Shown here: positions 6,550 through 13,422 of the stretch, piece after piece
How positions within the stretch are numbered: position 1 is the stretch's first letter
Layout: each line of letters begins with the position of its first letter
Assembly (NCBI GenBank): GCA_045536425.1
Contig: JAZSNN010000041.1
Coordinates: 1 to 23,949, forward strand
DNA length: 23,949 nucleotides
Direction of reading: 5' to 3'
Source: UBA11540 sp045536425
Lineage (GTDB): Bacteria > Bacillota > Clostridia > Oscillospirales > Ruminococcaceae
Translations under genes and position numbers: made by a program
Notes under the pieces: model-generated
Seen by the model: the letters and a program-made list of their open reading frames with translations, nothing else
What the model was told of the DNA's origin: nothing
Databases searched by the model: none

Positions 6550-6768
6550 CTATTTCAATGGTTTTGGGTCATTTGTTAACCCTATCAAGTAGTCTGCAGA
6601 GATGTTATAATATCGGCACAGCTTTGCGAGGTCTTCGATTTTCAGCTCCGCTCTGCCCGATTCAATATGACTATATCCCTGCTGTGATTTCTGCAGTAGT
6701 TCGCCAACAGTCTTTTGCGAAAGGTCGCGGTCTTCACGAACGGCTCTGATTCTTGTGCGATAGTCCAT
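6550..6768 (-). CDS. Small XRE-family helix-turn-helix regulator
   Basis: A 72-residue one-domain XRE protein: RIRAVREDRDLSQKTVGELL, recognition region KSQQGYSHIESGRAELK, then LAKLCRYYNISADYLIGL. It has AGGGGG upstream of the ATG (minus strand). It is divergent from the lipoprotein gene at 6872; the shared region carries two near-identical palindromes, one filling the spacer of the lipoprotein promoter. It therefore probably represses that promoter (inference from layout). Close relative of the neighbouring regulator at 6181-6393, which suggests an old duplication of the module. Confidence 0.9.
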   Translation of the reverse strand: MDYRTRIRAVREDRDLSQKTVGELLQKSQQGYSHIESGRAELKIEDLAKLCRYYNISADYLIGLTNDPKPLK

Positions 6769-6803
6769 AAAAATCCCCCTTACAGTTATATTTTTATTCT
6801 ATT

Positions 6804-6850
6804 ACACTCAAAGTATGAGTGTTGATATATACTCAAAGATTGAGTATAAT
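6804..6850 (+). promoter_or_regulatory. Consensus promoter blocked by twin operators
   Basis: Promoter TTGATA (6822-6827), exactly 17 bp, TATAAT (6845-6850). Operator 1 is ACACTCA-AAGTA-TGAGTGT (6804-6822), ending at the first base of the -35. Operator 2 is TATACTCA-AAGAT-TGAGTATA (6828-6848), filling the spacer and reaching into the -10. Both are perfect dyads with a five-base spacer; centres 6813 and 6838 are 25 bp apart. The placement fits repression by blocking RNA polymerase. Confidence 0.88.
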
Positions 6851-6871
6851 ATAAAAAGAAAGGGGATTATT

Positions 6872-7315
6872 ATGAAAAGAATCGTTATAATATGTGTCGT
6901 GACTTTGCTGATGCTTTGTTCGTGCAGACAGGGTCAGAGAGCGCCTACCGTAACTTATGAAAACGCATCTGTTGCAAAACGAGAAAACATATACCTTGTT
7001 TCATACGGCAGAATCCTTGTCGAGAACGACAGCGTTGGGTCGGATTGGATAACGGGCGTAAAGCGCGAGGGGCGGGAGCTAATTGCGAACAGGGAGTTTG
7101 TTTTTGATGGTGAACAATTAGAGCTTTTGTTATATGCCGTAGAAAAAGATGACAAACGCGACGACGCAGGGGAGAAAATCATCACATTTTCTAAACTTTC
7201 GGTAGGCGAGGAAGAAACCGTAACAGAGTTAGTCGAAGTGGTGGAAAATGGCGGAGCGTATACGGGTAGTGTGGCAAAGTGGAAATTCACCGTGGCGCTA
7301 AAACGCATCTCATAA
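6872..7315 (+). CDS. Lipoprotein, unknown function, XRE-controlled
   Basis: A 147-residue predicted lipoprotein: signal peptide KRIVIICVVTLLML and lipobox LCSC with Cys18 lipidated. The mature part looks all-beta, with ENDSVGSDWITGV and a late acidic turn VEKDDKRDDAGE before two further strands, reminiscent of small calcium-binding-like beta-sandwiches; no family can be named. AAAGGGG (6860-6866) precedes ATG 6872; the upstream in-frame codons from 6815 lie inside the operator and promoter and are not translated. The gene is divergent from an XRE regulator and is followed 95 bp later by the BlaI-like gene, which has its own promoter. Confidence 0.82.
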   Translation: MKRIVIICVVTLLMLCSCRQGQRAPTVTYENASVAKRENIYLVSYGRILVENDSVGSDWITGVKREGRELIANREFVFDGEQLELLLYAVEKDDKRDDAGEKIITFSKLSVGEEETVTELVEVVENGGAYTGSVAKWKFTVALKRIS

Positions 7316-7343
7316 CAATATTTTAATTTTTTTCAAAAACCTA

Positions 7344-7399
7344 TTGACAAACAGTTACGACAGATGTAGAATGTAATTAGAAGTTACGACAAACTGTGA
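7344..7399 (+). promoter_or_regulatory. BlaI-type promoter with two operators
   Basis: Promoter TTGACA (7344-7349), 17 bp, TAGAAT (7367-7372) with an extended TG. A 10-bp direct repeat AGTTACGACA occurs at 7353-7362 and 7382-7391. In each case it is followed by TGT after two or three bases, giving BlaI/MecI-like dyads (half-site TACGACA, compared with TACTACA known for staphylococcal BlaI). Site 1 overlaps the spacer and -10; site 2 lies just downstream of the start. Autorepression by the BlaI homologue is the likely outcome. Confidence 0.8.
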
Positions 7400-7410
7400 A
7401 GGTGGTTAAT

Positions 7411-7803
7411 ATGGATAAAAAAATCGTACATTTGCCAAATTCTGAATTGGAACTTATGATGATACTTTGGGAGGCGGGGGAGCCTGTTTCCCGAGCATAT
7501 ATTGACGAAAAACTAAAAGGCCGTCAAAACTGGGGAGTCACCACGGTTTTGAACCTTCTTGCCCGACTTGCTGACAAGGGCTTTGTGCATTCCGAGCAAC
7601 AGGGCAAGGGAAAAAGCAACTTTTACTCTGCGATTATAAGCGAGGAGGAGTATCTTGAGTTTGAAAGTCAATCGGTGCTGGGCAGACTTTGTGCAAGGTC
7701 GATGACCCGTCTTGTGACCAATCTGTATAAGAACAAAAAACTCGACCAAAAGGAGCTTGACGACCTGCAGGCGTTCTTGGACGAAGCGAAGAAAGGGGAG
7801 TAG
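7411..7803 (+). CDS. blaI: BlaI/MecI-family transcriptional repressor
   Basis: A 130-residue winged-helix repressor of typical BlaI length (about 125). The family pattern is clear: LPNSELELMMILWEAGEPVS, then NWGVTTVLNLLARLADKGFV as the DNA-reading helix and wing, and a helical C-terminal dimer domain. ATG 7411 follows GAAGGTGG; an in-frame GTG at 7396 lies inside operator 2 and is less likely. BlaI proteins repress until cleaved or released after a partner M56 protease senses a signal. The BlaR1-like gene begins 4 bp downstream. No beta-lactamase gene is nearby, so the target is not necessarily beta-lactam resistance. Confidence 0.93.
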   Translation: MDKKIVHLPNSELELMMILWEAGEPVSRAYIDEKLKGRQNWGVTTVLNLLARLADKGFVHSEQQGKGKSNFYSAIISEEEYLEFESQSVLGRLCARSMTRLVTNLYKNKKLDQKELDDLQAFLDEAKKGE

Positions 7804-7806
7804 TAT

Positions 7807-10800
7807 ATGGAAAAACTGTTTCTGTCGATGTTAGAGGTAACGTTGGGCGTCGGCATTGTGGCGGTTTTGGTACTGCTTTTGCAACCGCTGACAGCAAGGT
7901 TTTTCAAACGCAAGTGGCGCTACTGGGTGTGGCTTGTCCTTGCCCTAAGACTGCTTCTGCCGATAAATCTTTCGCTTCCCTCGGTGGTAGAGGTCGAGCT
8001 TCCGCGAAACGAGATAGTTGTCACCCAACCCACACCACAACCCTCTGTCACTCCGCCCGAGATGCAGGAGGTTCCCGTCGTTCCCGAGATACCGGATGTA
8101 TCCACGTCCGAGCCGATTCAAAGACCCGTTTACGTGCGCCCCGTGACCACCGTCAAGAGTGAAAACGAGAAAACCATACCGATAACACTCGTTCTCGGCA
8201 CGGTTTGGATTACCGTTGCGGTCGCAATGTTCTCGTATCAGATAGTAACCCACCTTTTGTTCTTCAGAAGAACAAACCGCTTTAACCACACCGCCGACGC
8301 AGAAACGCTGGAACTGTTAAACCGCGTTTGCTCGGATATGGGGATAACACAGAAGGTCGACGTTTTCTATAACGGAAAGATTCAGTCACCGCTTTTGGTG
8401 GGCTTTTTCAAGCCGAGAATACTCCTGCCGAAGTTCCCGAACAAAACGCAGGACGTAGAGATGATTCTCCGCCACGAGCTAATGCACTTCAAACGCCACG
8501 ATATATGGTATAAACTGCTTGTCCGCGCGGCGCTGTCGTTGCATTGGTTCAACCCGATGGTATGGATTATGGCAAGAGTTTCCGACGAGGATTTGGAGAA
8601 AGCGTGTGACGAGGATGTTGTAAAAAACCAAAACGAGAACTTTAGACATACCTACTGTCAGTCGATTCTGCACGTAGTTCGTATGCAAAAGACAAAAGAA
8701 CCCGCGCTTGCGGCGGGATTTGCGTCAAGACCGAGCGATTTGAGAAACCGCTTTATAAGAATTTTGGATATGACCAAAAGGCGCGGAGGAAAAACCGCCC
8801 TTATAATCGTCGCGTGTATCACCGTCGCCTGCACTGTGTTCATCGGCTGTGAACTCGGCGGAGTGATTGACGTGTCCTCAAACATCGGCCCGTCCGACAC
8901 CTCGTCACAGCCCGACGAAACCTCGCCATATGACGTCGAAGCACTTGTCAAAAAGGCGCTCGAAACCACACTTTCTGAGGACGAAGAGCTGCTGCTTGAA
9001 CTCAAAAACTATATGAATTTGAACTATGTTCCCAACGGAGCTCTTTTGGAGGACGTTCGTGCGATTAAAACCGAGTTCGTTTACAACGCATATTATGATT
9101 CTTATACCGATATAGTAAAAACCTCTCTTTTCTTGGAGGAAAATGAGCTGGTTTTGGTGGAATCAGCGTTCACCTACTACTCCAGAGACGGACTTCTGAC
9201 ATCGAAAACTATAGATGTGCTATCTTTCTGCAGTATGTCAATGGATGAAACACTTTCTGCTGAGGATTTAAACGGAGCAGAGCTCGTGTTTATAGAGAAT
9301 ACCCGTACCTGTGGTGTGTACCTGCCGTCAAGAAACAGTATGCTCAACCCTCTCGGCTTTGATTTAGTTGAAGTAACAAACGTTGATAAAAACGCTCCAA
9401 CCCTGATAGATTACAGCATAAGAGGAGAACTGAACGTTCATAAAAAGGCTGAGAAGGACGCTTTTGTGGCGGTCAGAAGTGCAGACGACAAGATACACCT
9501 TGAATATTACGACGCTCAAAGCCGTTCCTTGATAAGACTTTCCGACTACGAAATGTCATCGGTATATAGCTCTTTCTGCGATATAGGCAGCGGAAGGGTT
9601 GCGATAGCCTTTATAGACGCACTTGCAGTCTACGACTTCACTACAAACGACCCGTTCACACCCATTTCCGTTATCACAAAAGAGGGCATGGGAGTCGAGC
9701 ACTTCGACCCGATGTGGCATCCCGTTGCAGACAGAAACAACGACAAGCGTTTCCTTATGCTCTTTACTGACAGGGACGAAAATCTCGGTTTTGTGGCGTT
9801 TGACTATGACGGAAATCTCTCTAACAGCTTTGTCACCGACCTTTCTATGAAGAACAATACTGACGTTTTCATACCCTCTTATGTTAGCAATATAGCATAC
9901 TTCAGCCACAATACAGACGAATATCTGAGAAGAGCTTTTCGCAAATATGCCGTAGACGTCCGCAAGGGCAGAAGCAATGTCCCGCAACTGCAAGAGGAGT
10001 CCTTCCTTGTTATGTCAAACATAACTCCCGACGAGTTCAGATATGACGTTTCGGCAGAAGCCTATCCGTTTATTCTGGGCTCATACGAAAAGGTGATGGC
10101 AAATGACGGCGAGGCCGTTTCGGTGGGGAGCGGTGCCGGGCTGGAAGCAAGCTACTTTTTCTACGGAACATCCTATGACGCAGAAAGCGGAAGAATAGAA
10201 GCCTATGCTATGCCTCCGGATTACAGCCAGGCTAAACCCTATATAAAAGGCAAGCTTTCTGTTGAAGGCGACGGAGTATACCTGCTTCCCTACAATATCG
10301 ACCTCATACCTATTCCTGCAAAAACCAACACGGGATTTGTGAAGCTGAAGATTGACACGAATGACCTTGCGGGACTCAAAAATTACGTTTCAACCTTTGA
10401 TAAAGAAAACGTTGTGATCTGTGTTGAGGGTATGAAGATAACTCGAGAAAACGGAGAGCTTTCCTATCTTGTAGAGATATCCGAGATGTTCAACGGCGAC
10501 TATGATTACATCGCTCGTAAAAATAAGGCGTTAGAAATCGTAAAAACCTATGGAGTATTTGGCGAGGGCAAGTACGAAGTAGTGCCGAGTCAATACAGTG
10601 CCTTCGACACCAACATAGCAGAGCCCTCTCTATACATTGCTCCGCTTTCGCCTATAACACTCCAGAGCTTCAAGAGAACAGACACCCTGTTGGATTGGTA
10701 CGTGCTATATAAAAACCGCGACGAAATCAATGCGAAGACTCACGGCGACGTGTTAAATGAGATGCAGGTAAAGTTCACTAAGGAATGGACCTTCGATGGC

Positions 10801-11118
10801 GCTGAGCTTGAAAAAACCGTCACACAATACTTTGACGTGACGGAAGAATTCTTGCGAGAAAGTGACCTCTACGACCCAACTACAAAGACCTACACCTACA
10901 GCTGTCAGCCGATAATACGCTCAATAAGCCTGAGAATTTATGAGTTTTTACAAAACGGCGATACGGCGCAGATTGTGTTCTATTCGCCGGAACTCAGACA
11001 ATACTACCGATTGACAGTACAGCTTGACGGCGATAGCTTCCGTTTTATCGCAATCGAAAACACCCAAAGCCACGAAGTTCCGTCGGTTTTCGTGACAAAT
11101 CTTCTCCCCGAAAGATAA
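7807..11118 (+). CDS. BlaR1-like M56 metalloprotease with a giant C-terminal sensor region
   Basis: The N-terminal 350 residues are a BlaR1/MecR1-type M56 protease: TM segments at about 7-26, 38-57 and 122-146, zinc motif HELMH (223-227), the downstream motif DLEKACDE (262-269), and a fourth TM at about 330-348. After this, where BlaR1 has a penicillin-binding domain of about 250 residues, there are about 755 residues. I see no convincing SxxK/SxN/KTG set there. Residues about 540-760 are rich in short repeated beta strands (FVAVRSADDKIHLEYY, RVAIAFIDALAVYDF, NLGFVAFDYDGNLS), suggestive of a beta-propeller. The last 230 residues are a separate, unrecognised alpha/beta part. Inferred role: signal-sensing partner that relieves BlaI repression. 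Confidence 0.88.
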   Translation: MEKLFLSMLEVTLGVGIVAVLVLLLQPLTARFFKRKWRYWVWLVLALRLLLPINLSLPSVVEVELPRNEIVVTQPTPQPSVTPPEMQEVPVVPEIPDVSTSEPIQRPVYVRPVTTVKSENEKTIPITLVLGTVWITVAVAMFSYQIVTHLLFFRRTNRFNHTADAETLELLNRVCSDMGITQKVDVFYNGKIQSPLLVGFFKPRILLPKFPNKTQDVEMILRHELMHFKRHDIWYKLLVRAALSLHWFNPMVWIMARVSDEDLEKACDEDVVKNQNENFRHTYCQSILHVVRMQKTKEPALAAGFASRPSDLRNRFIRILDMTKRRGGKTALIIVACITVACTVFIGCELGGVIDVSSNIGPSDTSSQPDETSPYDVEALVKKALETTLSEDEELLLELKNYMNLNYVPNGALLEDVRAIKTEFVYNAYYDSYTDIVKTSLFLEENELVLVESAFTYYSRDGLLTSKTIDVLSFCSMSMDETLSAEDLNGAELVFIENTRTCGVYLPSRNSMLNPLGFDLVEVTNVDKNAPTLIDYSIRGELNVHKKAEKDAFVAVRSADDKIHLEYYDAQSRSLIRLSDYEMSSVYSSFCDIGSGRVAIAFIDALAVYDFTTNDPFTPISVITKEGMGVEHFDPMWHPVADRNNDKRFLMLFTDRDENLGFVAFDYDGNLSNSFVTDLSMKNNTDVFIPSYVSNIAYFSHNTDEYLRRAFRKYAVDVRKGRSNVPQLQEESFLVMSNITPDEFRYDVSAEAYPFILGSYEKVMANDGEAVSVGSGAGLEASYFFYGTSYDAESGRIEAYAMPPDYSQAKPYIKGKLSVEGDGVYLLPYNIDLIPIPAKTNTGFVKLKIDTNDLAGLKNYVSTFDKENVVICVEGMKITRENGELSYLVEISEMFNGDYDYIARKNKALEIVKTYGVFGEGKYEVVPSQYSAFDTNIAEPSLYIAPLSPITLQSFKRTDTLLDWYVLYKNRDEINAKTHGDVLNEMQVKFTKEWTFDGAELEKTVTQYFDVTEEFLRESDLYDPTTKTYTYSCQPIIRSISLRIYEFLQNGDTAQIVFYSPELRQYYRLTVQLDGDSFRFIAIENTQSHEVPSVFVTNLLPER

Positions 11119-11152
11119 AAAGAGAAGCCACCGCGTGTGGCTTCTCTTTTTT
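11118..11152 (+). terminator. Rho-independent terminator
   Basis: Stem AAAAGAGAAGCCAC (11118-11131) and GTGGCTTCTCTTTT (11137-11150), loop CGCGT, followed by further T. It ends the blaI-blaR1-like operon and overlaps the last base of its stop codon. Confidence 0.88.
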
Positions 11153-11155
11153 CTC

Positions 11156-11184
11156 TCGACAAAGGGGGAGAGGTGTGATAGAAT
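11156..11184 (+). promoter_or_regulatory. Probable sigma-A promoter of the aldo/keto reductase
   Basis: TCGACA (11156-11161), 17 bp, TAGAAT (11179-11184) with a TGA extended -10. Transcription would start near 11191. The whole ladder-like repeat at 11201-11378 would then be part of a 5' leader of about 200 nt. Confidence 0.55.
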
Positions 11185-11200
11185 GGGAGTGGTAACAAAT

Positions 11201-11378
11201 GTGACGTCAGTCGCGATTCATAAAGATGAAGTCTTTAATTCGTGGCGAAGCCAATTCATGTTGCACAGCAACAATTCATAATTATTAAAGTGAATTGAAA
11301 TCAGAGATTTCATGAATAGTCCTAGCGGACATGAATTGAGCCAAAGGCTCGTGAATCGTTGCCTACGGCAACGTGAGA
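11201..11378. repeat. Ladder-type multi-hairpin element, copy 1
   Basis: Eight short hairpins in two groups of four. Left: GTGAC/GTCGC (11201-11214, one wobble), AAAGA/TCTTT (11222-11236), TGGC-GAA-GCCA (11243-11253), GTTGC-ACA-GCAAC (11260-11272). The left spacers are ATTCAT, ATTCGT, ATTCAT, ATTCAT. The centre has AATTCA (11273-11278) pairing with TGAATT (11291-11296). Right: GAAATC-AGA-GATTTC (11297-11311), GTCC-TAGC-GGAC (11319-11330), GAGCC-AAA-GGCTC (11338-11350), CGTTGCC-TAC-GGCAACG (11357-11373). The right spacers are GTGAAT, ATGAAT, ATGAAT, GTGAAT. It ends next to the ribosome site of the gene at 11392. Confidence 0.8.
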
Positions 11379-11391
11379 AAAGGAGCACGGT

Positions 11392-12510
11392 ATGGGATAT
11401 CTTGGAGAAGAAATCAAAAAACTCGGGTTTGGACTAATGCGTCTGCCGAAAAAGGATGGCGGAATCGATATCGAGCAAACAAAGGAGATGGTAGACCTCT
11501 TTATGCAAAAGGGCTTTACCTACTTTGACACCGCCTACGTCTACGACGACGGAAAGAGCGAGGAGGCAATCTGCGAAGCGCTTGTAAAGCGCTATCCCCG
11601 CGAGAGCTTTCAGCTCGCGACAAAGCTTCCTATCTGGGACAGAAAAAACACCCCCGAGGAGATAAAGGGGCGTTTTTACACCTCGCTCGAAAGAACTCAG
11701 GCGGGATATTTCGACTACTACCTTTTGCATTGTCTCAATAACAGCAACCGCGATATCCACGAGGACTACGGCACGTGGGAATTTGTCCGCGAACTCAAGG
11801 AAAAGGGGCTTGTCCGTCACTACGGCTTTTCTTTCCACGATACAGCCGAAGTGTTAGACGAGATTTTGACAGCGCACCCCGATGCAGAGTTTGTGCAGCT
11901 GCAGATAAACTACGTCGACTGGGAAAGCGAAAAGATTCAGTCGAGAAAATGCTATGAGGTGGCGAGAAAGCACAATAAACCCGTCATCATAATGGAGCCC
12001 GTCAAGGGCGGAGCGCTGGCAACTTTGCCCGACGACTGCGCCGAGCTGTTAAAAGAAATCCGCCCCGAAATGTCGATAGCCTCTTGGGCGGTGAGATACT
12101 GCGCGTCGCTTGACAACATCATCACCGTTTTGTCGGGAATGTCGAATATCGAGCAGATGCAGGACAACCTTTCCTATATGGAAAACCTCGAGAAGTTAAA
12201 CGATACCGAGAAAAAAGCGCTCGACGAGGTGGCAGAACGACTCGAAAAAATCCCGCAGATTCCCTGCACAAACTGCAAATACTGCATAAAGGGCTGTCCG
12301 CAGGAGATTCCGATAAACAGAATCTTCTCCGCGCTCAACTTCTACGATAAATACAACAATCTCGATTCTGCAAAATGGCGCTACAAGGAAGCGGTTGAGG
12401 ACAAGGCGGGAGCCGATATGTGCATCGGTTGCGGACAATGTGAAAGCATCTGTCCCCAGCATATAGAAATCACCGACCATCTGCAGAGAGCGTCAGAAAT
12501 CTTGAAATAA
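11392..12510 (+). CDS. Aldo/keto reductase with C-terminal 2[4Fe-4S] ferredoxin domain
   Basis: A 372-residue fusion common in anaerobes. The N-terminal aldo/keto reductase barrel has the catalytic tetrad Asp46, Tyr51, Lys78 and His113 (FDTAYVY, ATKLP, YYLLHC) and the strand YGFSFHD. The C-terminal part carries two CxxCxxCxxxCP clusters: Cys292/295/298/302 and Cys344/347/350/354. The family is predicted to couple iron-sulphur electron transfer to carbonyl reduction; the substrate is unknown. AGGAG (11381-11385) is six bases before ATG 11392. The leader is unusual because it is almost entirely the ladder-type repeat. A terminator follows directly, so it is transcribed alone. Confidence 0.94.
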   Translation: MGYLGEEIKKLGFGLMRLPKKDGGIDIEQTKEMVDLFMQKGFTYFDTAYVYDDGKSEEAICEALVKRYPRESFQLATKLPIWDRKNTPEEIKGRFYTSLERTQAGYFDYYLLHCLNNSNRDIHEDYGTWEFVRELKEKGLVRHYGFSFHDTAEVLDEILTAHPDAEFVQLQINYVDWESEKIQSRKCYEVARKHNKPVIIMEPVKGGALATLPDDCAELLKEIRPEMSIASWAVRYCASLDNIITVLSGMSNIEQMQDNLSYMENLEKLNDTEKKALDEVAERLEKIPQIPCTNCKYCIKGCPQEIPINRIFSALNFYDKYNNLDSAKWRYKEAVEDKAGADMCIGCGQCESICPQHIEITDHLQRASEILK

Positions 12511-12519
12511 AAGTACGTT

Positions 12520-12547
12520 GCGCGGGGCAAACTGCCCCGCGCTTTTT
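12520..12547 (+). terminator. Rho-independent terminator
   Basis: Stem GCGCGGGGC (12520-12528) and GCCCCGCGC (12534-12542), loop AAACT, then TTTTT. It ends the aldo/keto reductase transcript. Confidence 0.9.
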
Positions 12548-12548
12548 G

Positions 12549-12577
12549 TTGACTTGCAAGGGATTTTGTGCTAAAAT
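12549..12577 (+). promoter_or_regulatory. Sigma-A promoter
   Basis: TTGACT (12549-12554), 17 bp, TAAAAT (12572-12577), starting two bases after the preceding T-tract. It drives the YwaF-like gene and aroF. Its position rules out translation starts upstream of about 12585. Confidence 0.8.
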
Positions 12578-12603
12578 ATATCTCACGCAAGGAGGCGATA
12601 AAG

Positions 12604-13422
12604 GTGCAGTTTTTAAAGGACCTTTTGTCAGCAACCGCGTGGGAGATGGAAATTCCCCCTGCATACGGTGCATTTCATATCAGTTTCGTGCTCATTGGGT
12701 TTTTAGTGTGCTTTTCTCTGGCATATCTTTTGAGAAACCTGTCCGAGAAAGGCAACAAAATTTTGTTTCTTTCCGTCGGCGCATTTTTGCTTGTCACCGA
12801 GATTTACAAACAGCTGATGTACAAGCTGGTTATCTCGCCCGACGAGCTGTATCGCTGGGGCGTGTTCCCGTTTCATCTGTGCAGTATGCCGCTCTATCTC
12901 TGCCTTATCATCCCGTTTCTAAAAAAGGGCATTTTAAAGCAGACGATGTACGATTTTTTGATAACCTACAACCTTTTGAGCGGGTTTATCGCATTTTTCG
13001 AGCCGTCGGGACTTCTGCACCGACACGTCACAATGACCGCACATTCGCTCGTTTGGCATATGCTTCTCGTCTTTCTCGGCGCATACGTTGCGTTTTCAAA
13101 GCGAGGCGGTGTCGAGAAAAAGAACTTCAAACGCGCTACGGTTATGTGGCTCGTGCTATGTGTGACAGCCTTTACAATCAACTGCATACATTGGAACGTG
13201 TCCGAGGGCGCGATAAACAACTTTTTTGTAGGCCCAAGAAACTCCTCGCTCATTGTTTTCAAACAGATTTCCGAGGCGTTTGGTTGGTACGTTTCCACAG
13301 CACTCTACATACCTGCGACCGCTCTCGGAGCAGGAGTTGTGTTTACGATTATAAAACTTCTCAGAAAAACAAAAGGCAAACCCCCGCAGGAAACTGCGAC
13401 CAGAAAGGCGACCACAGTATGA
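12604..13422 (+). CDS. YwaF/TP0381-like integral membrane protein
   Basis: About 272 residues, mostly hydrophobic, with about seven TM segments. The family core is clear: YRWGVFPFHLCSMPLYLCL (His91, Cys93), YDFLITYNLLSGFIAFFEPSG, and TAHSLVWHMLLVFLG (His147, His152). It is a divergent paralogue of the protein at 3505. GTG 12604 is eight bases after AAGGAGG (12589-12595) and downstream of the promoter, so it is preferred over the GTG at 12568, which lies in the -35/-10 region. Its stop overlaps the DAHP synthase start (ATGA), so the two are translationally coupled. The biochemical role of the family is not established for bacteria. Confidence 0.85.
   Translation: MQFLKDLLSATAWEMEIPPAYGAFHISFVLIGFLVCFSLAYLLRNLSEKGNKILFLSVGAFLLVTEIYKQLMYKLVISPDELYRWGVFPFHLCSMPLYLCLIIPFLKKGILKQTMYDFLITYNLLSGFIAFFEPSGLLHRHVTMTAHSLVWHMLLVFLGAYVAFSKRGGVEKKNFKRATVMWLVLCVTAFTINCIHWNVSEGAINNFFVGPRNSSLIVFKQISEAFGWYVSTALYIPATALGAGVVFTIIKLLRKTKGKPPQETATRKATTV

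Noticed and set aside
6468..6749. Plus-strand open frame of 93 codons over the terminator and XRE gene
   Set aside because: It crosses a strong terminator and is antisense to a well-formed XRE gene; no ribosome site.
11201..11210. TGACGTCA palindrome
   Set aside because: An 8-bp match to a eukaryotic CRE motif without meaning here; it is part of the first hairpin of the ladder element.
11201..11378. CRISPR array or tandem spacer structure
   Set aside because: The repeated unit is only six bases, spacers are hairpins of 10-15 bases, and the unit reverses orientation at the centre; no cas gene is in the window.
12546..13418. In-frame extension of the DAHP synthase to 633 codons
   Set aside because: The extension runs through the YwaF-like gene in another frame and gives no recognisable domain; the ATGA overlap and ribosome site place the start at 13419.
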